From CAXBMB01 sp052078155 (GTDB taxonomy: Bacteria; Pseudomonadota; Alphaproteobacteria; Kiloniellales; DSM-21159), in the NCBI GenBank assembly GCA_052078155.1, contig JBQJBP010000001.1, forward strand, positions 930,001 to 994,000: DNA of 64,000 nt, written 5' to 3'. This document shows positions 8,291 to 17,733 of the stretch, piece after piece; position 1 is the first letter of the stretch; each line of letters begins with the position of its first letter. Both the position numbers and the translations under genes were made by a program. The notes beneath the pieces were generated by a model, which saw only the letters and a list, made by a program, of their open reading frames with translations, was not told the origin of the DNA and searched no databases.

Positions 8291-9421
8291 ATGAAAAAGT
8301 CACTTATTCTTGCTGCAGTGTTGGCCGTTGGTGCCACAGCCTGGATCGTTTCCGGCCAGATGGGCGAGAAGCAGGTCGCGCCTGTTAAGAAGGAGCCTGC
8401 CAAGCTTGAGCAGGCAAATGAACTGACCAAAGTACGGGTTACCAAGCTGAAATCGCAGCCGCGGCAGACCGTGCTTGTGATCAATGGCTGGACACAGGCC
8501 AACAGGATCGTGGACTTGCGGGCGGAAACCGATGGCCCCATCGCCACCCTGCCCCTGGAAAAAGGCCAGAAGGTTGCCAAGGGCGACCCCATCGCCACGC
8601 TGGCTGTGGAAGATCGCAAAGCGAACCTGACCAGTGCGCGCGCCGTCCTGGCCCAGCGCAAGATTGAACTGACCGCTGCAGAAAAACTGTCGAAGAAGGG
8701 CCATACTTCAGAGACATCCTACAAGCAGTCACAGGCCAACTATCAAACAGCCGCCGCCAACGTGCAGCTGGCCCAGACAGAGCTGAACCGCATCAACATT
8801 ACCGCCCCCTTCTCCGGCATCATGGATGACCGCTTCGTCGAGCTGGGAGATTTTGTTAAAGCGGGAGATCAGATTGCCCGCGTTGTCGAACTGGATCCCA
8901 TCAAGGTTCATGTCGCCGTTTCTGAAGCAGACATCAGCGACGTTCGGATGGGATCCATCGGTGAAATTCGTCTGAGCAACGGTCAGTTTGTTCATGGCGC
9001 AGTCACCTACATCTCCCGCGCGGCAGACGGCGCCACCCGGACCTTTACTGTCGAACTCTCCGTTCCCAACTCTGATGGTGCCGTAGCCGATGGCATGACG
9101 GCAGAGCTGCGCCTTCCTCTGATCAGTGTCGACGCCCACGTCATCTCCCCGGCCATACTCACCCTGGGTCGTGAAGGCCGCATTGGTGTCAAAACCGTTG
9201 ACGGTGAAGGCCGTGTACAATTCAAGACCGTCGACATCATCGAACAGGATGAACAGGGCCTGTGGATCCAGGGGCTGCCAAGTGAGGCCCAGGTCATCAC
9301 CATCGGCCAGGATTTTGTGCTGGATGGACAACTGGTTGAAGCCGTGGACGAAGAACAGGTGGCGTCACAGAAACCTGCTGAGAGCTTCACCGATTCCCAA
9401 AACCAAGTCGCAAACCGCTAA
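8291..9421 (+). CDS. RND efflux periplasmic adaptor (membrane fusion protein)
   Basis: A 376-residue HlyD/AcrA-family adaptor linking an inner-membrane RND pump to an outer-membrane channel. An N-terminal hydrophobic segment (residues 3-23) anchors or exports it. There is no lipobox cysteine. A lipoyl-like half (LRAETDGPIATLPLEKGQKV) is followed by a short alpha-hairpin (about residues 105-160). The second lipoyl half follows (ITAPFSGIMDDRFVELGDFV), then beta-barrel and membrane-proximal domains. It is followed after 30 bp by the pump gene, so the two form an operon downstream of padR. No TolC-like gene is present nearby. Confidence 0.92.
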   Translation: MKKSLILAAVLAVGATAWIVSGQMGEKQVAPVKKEPAKLEQANELTKVRVTKLKSQPRQTVLVINGWTQANRIVDLRAETDGPIATLPLEKGQKVAKGDPIATLAVEDRKANLTSARAVLAQRKIELTAAEKLSKKGHTSETSYKQSQANYQTAAANVQLAQTELNRINITAPFSGIMDDRFVELGDFVKAGDQIARVVELDPIKVHVAVSEADISDVRMGSIGEIRLSNGQFVHGAVTYISRAADGATRTFTVELSVPNSDGAVADGMTAELRLPLISVDAHVISPAILTLGREGRIGVKTVDGEGRVQFKTVDIIEQDEQGLWIQGLPSEAQVITIGQDFVLDGQLVEAVDEEQVASQKPAESFTDSQNQVANR

Positions 9422-9451
9422 CCGGCACGCCAGCAAAGGATACCCTGTCCC

Positions 9452-12400
9452 GTGAACGCGATCATCGACGCTGCCATCGCCCACAGTCGAACTGTATTGT
9501 CGACTTTGGTGCTGATTCTGGTTGCCGGTACCCTCTCCTACATTTCCATTCCCAAAGAGTCTGACCCGGACATCAACATCCCCATCGTCTACGTCTCTTT
9601 GCACCAGGACGGCATCTCCCCCATTGATTCCGAACGTTTGCTGGTCAAACCGGTGGAAAAAGAGCTGTCTTCCATCGAGGGCGTAAAGGAAATGCGCTCC
9701 TCCGCCTATCTCGGCGGTGGCTATGTTCTGATGGAATTCGACGCAGGCTTTGACATCGACAAGGCCATGAACGATGTCCGAAAACAGGTGGACATCGCCA
9801 AAGCGGAACTGCCCAGTGACGCCGACGAGCCAACGGTCAACGAAGTCAACCTCAGCCTCTTTCCTGTTCTGACGGTTACCCTGGCCGGTGATGTACCGGA
9901 ACGGACTCTCCTGTCCATCGCCAAGCGTCTGAAAGACCAGATTGAAACGGTCCCGACGGTGCTGGAAGCCAAGATCGGTGGCGACAGGGAAGAACTGGTG
10001 GAAATGGTCGTCGATCCCCTGATGCTGGACAGCTACAGTCTGGATCCGCGCGAGATTGCCCAGGCGGTTAGCTATTCCAACCAGATCGTCGCAGCCGGTG
10101 AGATGGATACGGGCAATGGCCGCTTCCCCATTAAGGTTCCCGGCCTCTTTGAATCCCCCGAAGACATCCTCAACATGCCTTTGAAGGTCAACGGAGACGC
10201 TGTTGTGCGGTTCCGCGACGTGGGCCTGCTGCGGGTGACCTACAAGGATCCGACCTCCTTCGTTCGCATCAATGGCCGCACGGGCATCACGCTGGAAATC
10301 TCCAAACGCACCGGCACCAACATCATTGCCACCATTGATATGGTCAAAAGGACTGTCCTGGCTGCCCAGAAAAGCTGGCCCAGCGACGTGGAAGTGACCT
10401 TCAACCAGGACAAGTCCACGGACATTGCCTCTATGCTGCAAGACCTGCAGAACAACGTGATCAGCGCCATTTTGCTGGTGATGATCGTGGTTGTGGCGGC
10501 CCTGGGCCTGCGGTCTGCCGGTCTGGTCGGTGTGGCCATCCCCGGCTCCTTCCTGGCAGGCATCCTGATCATCTCCATTGCCGGTCTGACCGTGAACGTG
10601 GTGGTGCTCTTCAGTCTGATCCTGGCCGTCGGGATGCTGGTGGACGGTGCCATTGTGGTGACCGAATACGCCGACCGGAAGATGACAGAGGGGCTGGACA
10701 AACGCGAAGCCTATGCCCTGGCAGGCAAACGCATGGCCTGGCCAATCATCGCCTCTACAGCCACCACACTGGCTGCATTCCTGCCCCTGCTGTTCTGGCC
10801 GGGCACCGTTGGCGAATTCATGAAATACCTGCCCATCACCCTGATTGCGGTGCTGTCGGCCTCGCTTTTCATGGCTCTGATTTTCGTGCCAACCCTGGGT
10901 TCGGTCTTCGGCAAATCCGGCGGCATGGTCAACACGGAAGAAATGCAGGCGCTTTCTGCGGCCGACCATGGGGACTTTTCCAAGGTCAACGGCTTCACCA
11001 GAGGTTACCTCAAGGTGCTTGGCACAGCCCTGAACCATCCGGCCAAAGTGGTCCTGATGGCCGTGGTGGTGCTGATCGGGGTACAGGTGGCCTATGGCAA
11101 GTTCGGCAAGGGCGTGGAGTTCTTCCCGTCAGTTGATCCGGAAAACATCCAGCTCTTCGTCCATGGCCGGGGCAATCTTTCCATCGAGGAACGGGATGAC
11201 CTGTTGCGCGAGGTGGAAAGCGAAGTCCTGAACCTGCAGGCTGAAAAGGGCGAGTTCCACTCCATCTACTCTCGCTCCCTCACCTCTTCAGGTACCAGCA
11301 ACGATGATGAACCCGAAGGACTGGTGGGCATCATCACCCTGGAGTTTGTGGATTGGGCAGCCCGGCGTCCGGCCGAGCAGATCATCACGGACATCCGTAA
11401 CCGTACAGACTATCTGGCTGGTATTCTGGTCGAGCCCCGCGAAGAAGAATTCGGCCCGCCAGTGGGTAAACCCGTACAGATTCAGGTTGGCTCGGACGAT
11501 CCCGATCTGATTGAGCCTGCCGTTCAAAAGATCCTCGGCGGCTTGAATGAAATCGGTGGTTTCATCGACATTGAAGACGGCAAACCCATTCCCGGCATCG
11601 AATGGGAACTGCGCATCGACCGGGCCCAGGCTGCAAAGTTCGGTGCTGACGTGGCCTTGATCGGACAGTATGTCCGCATGATCACCAACGGCATGAAACT
11701 GGGTGAGTACCGCCCTGACACCAGCGATGAGGAAGTGGACCTGGTCGTTCGACTGCCCGAACAGTACCGCACCACCCAGCAACTGGACCGCTTCCGGGTC
11801 CAGACAAGCTATGGACAGGTCCCGATTTCCAACTTTGTGACCATCACCCCCATTCCGAAGACCTCCTTGCTGCGTCGCGTCGACCGCCAGCGCGTGATGA
11901 CCGTCAAAGCCAACGTGGTTCCGGGAATCCTGCCCGATGACAAGGTTCAGGAAGTTCGGGCCTGGATGGAACAGCAGACCTTTAATCCTGCTGTGGAGAT
12001 CGCTTTCAAAGGGGAAGATGAAGAACAGAAAGCTGCGTCCGCATTCCTGGGCAAAGCCTTCGCTGTCGCCCTCTTCATGATGGCCATCATCCTGGTGACG
12101 CAGTTCAACTCCTTCTACAGCGCCTTCCTGATCCTGACGGCGGTGATCATGTCCACCATCGGCGTGATGATCGGCCTGATGGTCACCAATCAGGCCTTCT
12201 CCATCATCATGAGTGGCATTGGTGTGATTGCTCTGGCCGGGATCGTGGTGAACAACAACATTGTTCTGATCGATACCTTTGACCGCCTGAAGGAAGAGAC
12301 CAACTCCGTTCGCAATGCCATCTTGCTGACCGGGGCTCAACGCCTGCGCCCGGTGATGCTGACAACCATCACCACCATGCTGGGGCTCCTGCCCATGGTT

Positions 12401-12679
12401 CTGCAGATGAACATTGATTTTGTTGCCCGGACCATCCAGATCGGCGGCCCGTCAACAGAACGCTGGGTGCAGCTGGCAACGGCCATTGTCTTTGGCATGG
12501 GCTTTGCCACCATTCTGACCCTGGTGGTCACCCCCTCTGCCTTGATGATCCGTGAAAACGTCAAGGTCTGGCGTGATGGCCGCCGCGCCCGCAAGCTGGC
12601 AAAGAAAAGCGGGGGGACCGACGGCGACAAAGATGCGGGTCCTGATCTGCCAAACGGGGTCACAAGCCCGGCAGAGTGA
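9452..12679 (+). CDS. RND-family efflux transporter permease
   Basis: A 1075-residue inner-membrane proton antiporter of the AcrB/MexB superfamily. It starts at GTG, with AAAGGA about 11 bp upstream. The first membrane helix is at residues 14-32. TM2-TM6 follow a large periplasmic loop and include LAVGMLVDGAIVVTEYADRK, where the Asp in the membrane is typical of proton-translocating RND pumps. TM7-TM12 come after the second periplasmic loop. The C-terminus is a short charged cytoplasmic tail. The family is closer to the broad AcrB/D/F multidrug group than to metal pumps, but the substrate cannot be inferred. It is probably controlled by the upstream PadR gene. Confidence 0.93.
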   Translation: MNAIIDAAIAHSRTVLSTLVLILVAGTLSYISIPKESDPDINIPIVYVSLHQDGISPIDSERLLVKPVEKELSSIEGVKEMRSSAYLGGGYVLMEFDAGFDIDKAMNDVRKQVDIAKAELPSDADEPTVNEVNLSLFPVLTVTLAGDVPERTLLSIAKRLKDQIETVPTVLEAKIGGDREELVEMVVDPLMLDSYSLDPREIAQAVSYSNQIVAAGEMDTGNGRFPIKVPGLFESPEDILNMPLKVNGDAVVRFRDVGLLRVTYKDPTSFVRINGRTGITLEISKRTGTNIIATIDMVKRTVLAAQKSWPSDVEVTFNQDKSTDIASMLQDLQNNVISAILLVMIVVVAALGLRSAGLVGVAIPGSFLAGILIISIAGLTVNVVVLFSLILAVGMLVDGAIVVTEYADRKMTEGLDKREAYALAGKRMAWPIIASTATTLAAFLPLLFWPGTVGEFMKYLPITLIAVLSASLFMALIFVPTLGSVFGKSGGMVNTEEMQALSAADHGDFSKVNGFTRGYLKVLGTALNHPAKVVLMAVVVLIGVQVAYGKFGKGVEFFPSVDPENIQLFVHGRGNLSIEERDDLLREVESEVLNLQAEKGEFHSIYSRSLTSSGTSNDDEPEGLVGIITLEFVDWAARRPAEQIITDIRNRTDYLAGILVEPREEEFGPPVGKPVQIQVGSDDPDLIEPAVQKILGGLNEIGGFIDIEDGKPIPGIEWELRIDRAQAAKFGADVALIGQYVRMITNGMKLGEYRPDTSDEEVDLVVRLPEQYRTTQQLDRFRVQTSYGQVPISNFVTITPIPKTSLLRRVDRQRVMTVKANVVPGILPDDKVQEVRAWMEQQTFNPAVEIAFKGEDEEQKAASAFLGKAFAVALFMMAIILVTQFNSFYSAFLILTAVIMSTIGVMIGLMVTNQAFSIIMSGIGVIALAGIVVNNNIVLIDTFDRLKEETNSVRNAILLTGAQRLRPVMLTTITTMLGLLPMVLQMNIDFVARTIQIGGPSTERWVQLATAIVFGMGFATILTLVVTPSALMIRENVKVWRDGRRARKLAKKSGGTDGDKDAGPDLPNGVTSPAE

Positions 12680-12697
12680 CAGACCCATCTCTGATCC

Positions 12698-12748
12698 AAA
12701 AAATGGCTCTTTCCGGTTTTTGAACCGGGGGAGCCATTTTTCTTTTTA
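12698..12748 (+). terminator. Rho-independent terminator after the RND operon
   Basis: The stem AAAATGGCTC pairs with GAGCCATTTT, enclosing an inner CCGGTTTTTGAACCGG hairpin, and is followed by TTTCTTTTT. It lies about 20 bp after the RND permease stop codon. Confidence 0.85.
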
Positions 12749-13002
12749 GCTGTTGAATATCAACAACCTAGAAATCACCGGATCATTTTTTATTCCTGTA
12801 TTTCCTATAAGAGAATTCACGCTTCATTAAGAGACAGGCTTCTAAAGTCATGGCCATCCTGAAAAGTCTACCCGGCACAGCTTTGGGCATTCAGGTGTTC
12901 CTGCAGCAACAAGCCAGCATTGCCGGTCCTGCTGGCTGTTGAGAGCAGGCGTTTCGTTTGATGACGGAACTGACCAACGACAAGACGGTGTGGAGTGAGG
13001 CA

Positions 13003-13536
13003 ATGGGTGATTCAGACCCAACAGCACAAGGTAAAACCCAGTCCAGAGATGAAGACTCGCTCTGGGAAACTCTGGATGTCGCGTCCAAGCAGACCCTGCC
13101 GCTGGAACTGGGCAGCATCGAGCTGACCGAAGAAGGACTGATCCAGCACCGCGAAAGCTCGGAGCCGGTCACCTTTTCCTTCAAGTACCACAACTACTCT
13201 TTTGCCGGAGAGTTGGCAGAGCACCACAACGGGCGCCTTAGACTGGTCGGCGACCTTGGCAAACTGCCCTACACGGCCGAATCCCCGGAAGGTCGTAACT
13301 TTATCCGCAAACTAAGTGCCGCCACCTCGGTGATGCCCCACGGCAAGTTCATCATTACTGACCGCCAGGACGTCCGCCTTCTGGCCGAAGAAGAGTTACC
13401 GGAACCCCACACGCCGGTCAGCTTCATGGCCACAGCCGCTGCCCTGCTGCTGGAGTTCAAGCCGTTCCTGGATCTGGCCAACGACTTCTTCATGAACACC
13501 AAGCACCTTCAGGGTCCTGAAAGCGCGACCAGCTAA
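13003..13536 (+). CDS. Conserved-looking protein of unknown function
   Basis: I do not recognise this soluble 177-residue protein. It has no signal peptide or membrane segment. The N-terminal 40 residues are polar and acidic, and the rest mixes beta and alpha segments (for example KFIITDRQDVRLLAEEELPE and a hydrophobic helix SFMATAAALLLEFKPFLDLA). Its size and layout faintly recall type III chaperone-like folds, but I see no diagnostic motif. I chose the ATG at 13003 because GGAG lies seven bases upstream; an in-frame ATG at 12961 (or TTG at 12958) would add 14-15 residues but lacks such a site. It forms its own unit, ended by a strong terminator. Confidence 0.65.
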   Translation: MGDSDPTAQGKTQSRDEDSLWETLDVASKQTLPLELGSIELTEEGLIQHRESSEPVTFSFKYHNYSFAGELAEHHNGRLRLVGDLGKLPYTAESPEGRNFIRKLSAATSVMPHGKFIITDRQDVRLLAEEELPEPHTPVSFMATAAALLLEFKPFLDLANDFFMNTKHLQGPESATS

Positions 13537-13557
13537 CCAAAGCTGACATCTGACAAG

Positions 13558-13593
13558 AAAAAAGGAGAGGCCTGCAGAGGTCTCTCCTTTTTC
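13558..13593 (+). terminator. Rho-independent terminator
   Basis: AAAGGAGAGGCC pairs with GGTCTCTCCTTT (one G-U pair) around a short loop, preceded by an A-run and followed by TTTTTC. It ends the unknown gene on the plus strand and may also serve the convergent LysM gene. Confidence 0.85.
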
Positions 13594-13637
13594 ATTGTAA
13601 GTCATTATCTTTGTCGGCTGATCTGGACGAACCGGTG

Positions 13638-15461
13638 TCAGCTTTTATCCGGGACCACAAAAATCTGTCCGGGATAAATCAGATGGGGATCTGCAATCTG
13701 ATCCCGGTTGGCTTCAAACACCACGCTGTAGCTGACGCCCTGGCCGTAGACACGGCGGGCAATGCGCCAGAGGCTGTTCCCCGGCTGCACCACCACCATT
13801 CGGTCCTGCTCGCTGGGCAGGGTCAGCAGATTGGTGCGGGCAAAAGGCGTTTCCACGCGGGCCAGTACTGATCCGTCTTCTGCGACCTGATCCACCCGCA
13901 AGCGATGCAAGCCCAGCGCCACAGGACCATCTCCCTTCGCCTGCCAGACACCGGCCTGACCGGTGGCTTTGGCAGCCAGAGCATTGTCCACATAGATGAA
14001 GATCGTGCCGTTCCCTTCCACACGACCGGCAAAACTCACCACACCCGCATCATCGTAGGTAATGGAATCAAGCACCAGATTGCCGGAGGCCAGACCGGTT
14101 TCCGGTCCCTGCAGCACCTTGGTGGTTCCACCGCCGTCACGTGGCACCAGGACAGCCACCACTTCTTCGTTGTTTTGCTGGGTTTCATTTTGGCTATCAG
14201 AGCCACTTGCTGCCGTGTCGCTGGCCGTTGTGCTGGTTGTGACACTGGATCCTGATGCAGAGACTGTTCCCGATGAAGAGCCGGATGTTGTGCCGGATGC
14301 TTCCGTCTCCCCGCTTTGAGAGGCAGAGGTTTCAGATGTTCCGCTAGCCACAGAAGTCGTTAAAGCCTGACTGCTGCTGGACGTGTTGCCGGACGAATCA
14401 TTTCCCTGGCTAACACTCCCGGACGCCTGTGCCAGCTGCTGGGCGTTGCTGCCAGAGCCTGCCTGGTCACCACCCTGGGACAGAGAGCCGCTGTCGCTGC
14501 CCTGTGCTGCTGCTGTGCTCTGACTGCTGCCCTGCTCAGAGGATGCTGTTTCAGAGGCACCCGCTGCCAGGCTGGAGGGAGCCGTGGCAGCCATCTGGGT
14601 TGCTGATGCAGTCCCCACTTTGTCCTGGCTGCTGTCGGCCATTGTCTTGTCCAGGGCAGCTGCGGCGTCTTCCACTACCTCTTTGCCCGCGCTCACCACA
14701 TCTTCAGCCGCCTGTGACAGATCCTTAGTCGGGCTGCTTTTGGGAACGGCCACCACCAGGACATTCTCGGACAACACTTTTTGTCCTCCGGCCACCGATC
14801 CAGACAGGCTCAGTTCATGATCGCCTTCCGGCAGTGGCTGATCGGGAAGGAACACCCATTCCCCCTGCGCATTGGCAGTTACCCGCCCCAGGGACTGTCC
14901 GTTGAGCGTGATTTCCACCTCAGCACCGGGCGCTGCACGGCCTGCCATTACTGTGGAGCCATCCTTTTCAATCCGCACCACATCGAAGGAAGGGACGAAA
15001 CGGGAAGCTGCAGCCGCAGTGTCGGAAGTACTCTGGGAAGAAGAAGACTGATCTTCGGCCTTTGGCAAAGCTGCCGTTTGTTGCTGACTCTCAGTACCGC
15101 TCGACGTTGTCTCTGAGTCCCCAGATCCCGACGTTGCGGTCTGATCACCGGACTGGGCTGAAGGGGTTGCTGCGCTCTGGCTCTGTGAGCTGCCTGTGTT
15201 TGAGTCGCTGATCCCTGAACTGCCTGTCGTGCTGCCACTGGAGCTGCCTTCCGAAACGGCGCCAGTCGCTGCAGACCCGCCACCGGACTGAGAAGACGTC
15301 GCTTCTTGACTGCTGCCGGTCTGGGAGCCTGTGCCTGTCGTTTCAGCCTGTTGCTGATCTTCCCCGTCGGAGATGTAGTAGTAAACACCTGCCGTCCCAC
15401 CAACAGCCAGCGTACCAAACAAGAGCAGGGCAATTAGACGTGCCACAGATCGAACCCCCAA
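13638..15461 (-). CDS. Ser/Thr/Gln-rich membrane-anchored LysM protein
   Basis: A 607-residue envelope protein. An N-terminal hydrophobic segment (residues 8-30) acts as signal anchor. Long low-complexity stretches rich in Ser, Thr, Gln, Gly and Ala follow (about residues 33-165 and 270-430). Between and after them are Ig-like modules that each contain a VEITLNGQSLG- or IFIYVDNALAAK-type strand pattern. The last 50 residues form a LysM domain (VQPGNSLWRIARRVYGQG then NRDQIADPHLIYPGQIFVVP), which binds peptidoglycan. Such proteins occur in alphaproteobacteria as cell-wall-associated factors of unclear role. The disordered linkers could span the periplasm. Its only close partners are convergent or divergent single genes. 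Confidence 0.85.
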   Translation of the reverse strand: MGVRSVARLIALLLFGTLAVGGTAGVYYYISDGEDQQQAETTGTGSQTGSSQEATSSQSGGGSAATGAVSEGSSSGSTTGSSGISDSNTGSSQSQSAATPSAQSGDQTATSGSGDSETTSSGTESQQQTAALPKAEDQSSSSQSTSDTAAAASRFVPSFDVVRIEKDGSTVMAGRAAPGAEVEITLNGQSLGRVTANAQGEWVFLPDQPLPEGDHELSLSGSVAGGQKVLSENVLVVAVPKSSPTKDLSQAAEDVVSAGKEVVEDAAAALDKTMADSSQDKVGTASATQMAATAPSSLAAGASETASSEQGSSQSTAAAQGSDSGSLSQGGDQAGSGSNAQQLAQASGSVSQGNDSSGNTSSSSQALTTSVASGTSETSASQSGETEASGTTSGSSSGTVSASGSSVTTSTTASDTAASGSDSQNETQQNNEEVVAVLVPRDGGGTTKVLQGPETGLASGNLVLDSITYDDAGVVSFAGRVEGNGTIFIYVDNALAAKATGQAGVWQAKGDGPVALGLHRLRVDQVAEDGSVLARVETPFARTNLLTLPSEQDRMVVVQPGNSLWRIARRVYGQGVSYSVVFEANRDQIADPHLIYPGQIFVVPDKS

Positions 15462-15810
15462 AACGAAAAACTATCACCTGATGGTCATAGATTCGCCTCG
15501 TTTGAGTCTTCTATGATCCACGGAGAAATCAGCGGCGAGCCTAATACGACGCTGAACGGAGTGCAATGTAACAAGCTCTTTTGCGGGTATTTACAGCCAA
15601 TTGAGAGCTTTTCCTCAGCAAAGCCGAATGACCTGCCCCAGACGGAGCAGACTGGACCTGCGCTGCGCTTTTCTGATTTGTCCGTCCCGACCTCTCGACA
15701 GAGCGCCTCTGACAAGGGATAACACCCTGCCTTGCCTGGTTCTGGCCGAAGAGAATCCTTCCGGTTCAGCGCCTCCTTCCCGCTGCCAAAGAAAAAGGTG
15801 TCCCAACGCA

Positions 15811-16395
15811 ATGAAAGACCTGAAAACCCTCTGCCTGTACTGCGGTTCGGCCAGCAACGTCGATCCTTCTTATCTGGAGAGTGCCCGGGAGTTGGGGCGG
15901 ATGACGGGCGAACGGGGCGTTAAGCTGGTTTACGGCGGTGGACGTGTTGGACTGATGGGTGTGGCCGCAGATGCCGCTCTGGAAGCAGGCGGCAAGGTTC
16001 ATGGCATCATTCCGCAACACCTCAACGACTGGGAAGTGGGCCATACCGGACTGACGGAACTGGAAATCGTCGAAACCATGCACGAGCGCAAGAAACGCAT
16101 GTTCGACCTGTCGGATGCCTTTGTCGCCCTGCCCGGCGGTCTGGGGACTCTGGACGAGACCTTTGAGCTGGTCACCTGGCGGCAACTGGGCCTGCACGAC
16201 AAGCCGATGATCCTGGTAAACGTCAACGGTTTCTGGGATCCCTTGCTGAACCTGATCAGGCATCAGGCCGACTCTGGCTTCCTGCGCCCGGAACAACTGG
16301 CTTTCATCACCCCAGTCAGCAGCCCACAAGAGGTTTTCCAGGCCATCGCCGAGGCTCCCACCCCGAAAATCGACCCCAGCAGCAAGTGGGCCTGA
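15811..16395 (+). CDS. LOG-family (TIGR00730) nucleoside 5'-monophosphate phosphoribohydrolase
   Basis: A 194-residue Rossmann-fold protein with both family signatures: GGGRVGLMG at residues 42-50 and PGGLGTLDE at 108-116, whose Glu and Arg-containing neighbours form the active site. Family members cleave cytokinin riboside 5'-monophosphates or other nucleotide monophosphates to the base and ribose 5-phosphate; many bacterial ones act as AMP/CMP nucleosidases. The chosen ATG matches the family N-terminus (MKDLKTLCLYCGS); the reading frame stays open upstream, but that part has no similarity I recognise. It lies upstream of icd but 120 bp apart, so co-transcription is uncertain. Confidence 0.9.
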   Translation: MKDLKTLCLYCGSASNVDPSYLESARELGRMTGERGVKLVYGGGRVGLMGVAADAALEAGGKVHGIIPQHLNDWEVGHTGLTELEIVETMHERKKRMFDLSDAFVALPGGLGTLDETFELVTWRQLGLHDKPMILVNVNGFWDPLLNLIRHQADSGFLRPEQLAFITPVSSPQEVFQAIAEAPTPKIDPSSKWA

Positions 16396-16518
16396 GCCGC
16401 TCGGGCACAGGTTCATTCCATGACGCGCCTGACTGCGACCTATGTAGGACTTGCCGCGACGGCCATGCTGGTTATATTGCAGCGCGAAACACTCACTCGA
16501 TACTGATGGATGGGCACT

Positions 16519-17733
16519 ATGGCGAAGATCAAAGTTAAAAATCCGATCGTCGAACTCGACGGCGACGAAATGACCCGCATTATCTGGGCCTTTATCAAAG
16601 ACAAGCTGATTCTGCCCTACCTGGACGTGGACCTGAAATACTACGACCTGGGTGTGGAAGAACGCGATCGTACCGACGACCAGATCACCATTGATGCTGC
16701 CAACGCCATCAAGGAATACGGTGTGGGCGTCAAATGCGCGACCATCACCCCTGATGAACAGCGGGTTGAAGAGTTCGACCTGAAAAAGATGTGGCGGTCA
16801 CCCAACGGCACCATCCGGAACATCCTGGGCGGCACCGTGTTCCGTGAGCCCATCATCTGCGAAAATGTTCCCCGTCTGGTTCCCGGCTGGACCCAGCCCA
16901 TCGTCATCGGTCGTCACGCCTTTGGTGACCAGTACCGCGCCACGGACTTCAAAGTCCCCGGCCCCGGCAAGCTGACCATGACCTTCCAGCCTGATGATGG
17001 CGGCGAAGCCCAGACCTTCGAAATCCACGATTTCCCGGAATCCGGCGTGGCCATGGGCATGTACAACCACGACGAGTCCATCCGTGGTTTCGCCCGCGCC
17101 TGCATGAACTACGGTCTGAACCGTGGCTGGCCTGTCTACCTCTCCACCAAGAACACCATCATGAAAGCTTATGATGGCCGCTTTAAAGACCTCTTCCAGG
17201 AAGTCTTCGAAGCTGAGTTCGAAGCCAAGTTCAAAGAAGCCGGCATCGTTTACGAACACCGTCTGATCGACGACATGGTGGCCTGCGCCATGAAGTGGAA
17301 CGGCGGCTTTGTCTGGGCCTGCAAAAACTACGATGGTGACGTCCAGTCCGACACCGTGGCACAGGGCTTCGGCTCTCTGGGCCTGATGACCTCTGTGCTG
17401 ATGACTCCCGACGGAAAGACCGTTGAAGCAGAAGCCGCACATGGTACCGTGACCCGTCACTACCGCATGCACCAGCAGGGCAAAGAAACCTCCACCAACC
17501 CCATCGCCTCCATTTTCGCCTGGACCCGCGGTCTGAAATTCCGTGGCACCTTCGACGAAACTCCGGAAGTGGTGGAGTTCGCGGAAACGCTTGAAAAAGT
17601 CTGCATTGAAACCGTGGAAAGCGGCTTCATGACCAAAGATCTGGCTCTTTTGATCAGCCCTGATCAAACCTGGTTGACCACCAACCAGTTCCTCGAGAAG
17701 CTGGACGAAGGTCTGAAGGCAAAAATGGGATAA
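16519..17733 (+). CDS. icd: NADP-dependent isocitrate dehydrogenase
   Basis: Oxidatively decarboxylates isocitrate to 2-oxoglutarate in the TCA cycle. The protein of about 404 residues belongs to the dimeric eukaryote-like IDH subfamily common in alphaproteobacteria, shown by IKVKNPIVELDGDEMTRIIW at the N-terminus and AAHGTVTRHYRMHQQGKET near the C-terminus. I chose the ATG at 16519 because the family begins MAKIKVKNP and GGATGG precedes it by about seven bases; the ATG at 16510 would add three residues. The stop codon overlaps the start of the following cyclophilin gene by one base, so the two are translationally linked. Confidence 0.96.
   Translation: MAKIKVKNPIVELDGDEMTRIIWAFIKDKLILPYLDVDLKYYDLGVEERDRTDDQITIDAANAIKEYGVGVKCATITPDEQRVEEFDLKKMWRSPNGTIRNILGGTVFREPIICENVPRLVPGWTQPIVIGRHAFGDQYRATDFKVPGPGKLTMTFQPDDGGEAQTFEIHDFPESGVAMGMYNHDESIRGFARACMNYGLNRGWPVYLSTKNTIMKAYDGRFKDLFQEVFEAEFEAKFKEAGIVYEHRLIDDMVACAMKWNGGFVWACKNYDGDVQSDTVAQGFGSLGLMTSVLMTPDGKTVEAEAAHGTVTRHYRMHQQGKETSTNPIASIFAWTRGLKFRGTFDETPEVVEFAETLEKVCIETVESGFMTKDLALLISPDQTWLTTNQFLEKLDEGLKAKMG

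Noticed and set aside
9365..11038. A 557-codon open frame on the minus strand opposite the RND transporter
   Set aside because: Antisense to a clear RND gene; the His/Gln/Gly-rich composition is that of a frame shadow, with no ribosome binding site or recognisable domain.
14160..15340. Repetitive DNA in the LysM gene, considered as a tandem repeat or CRISPR array
   Set aside because: The repeats are irregular Ser/Thr/Gln codon runs within one open frame; there are no equal-length spacers.
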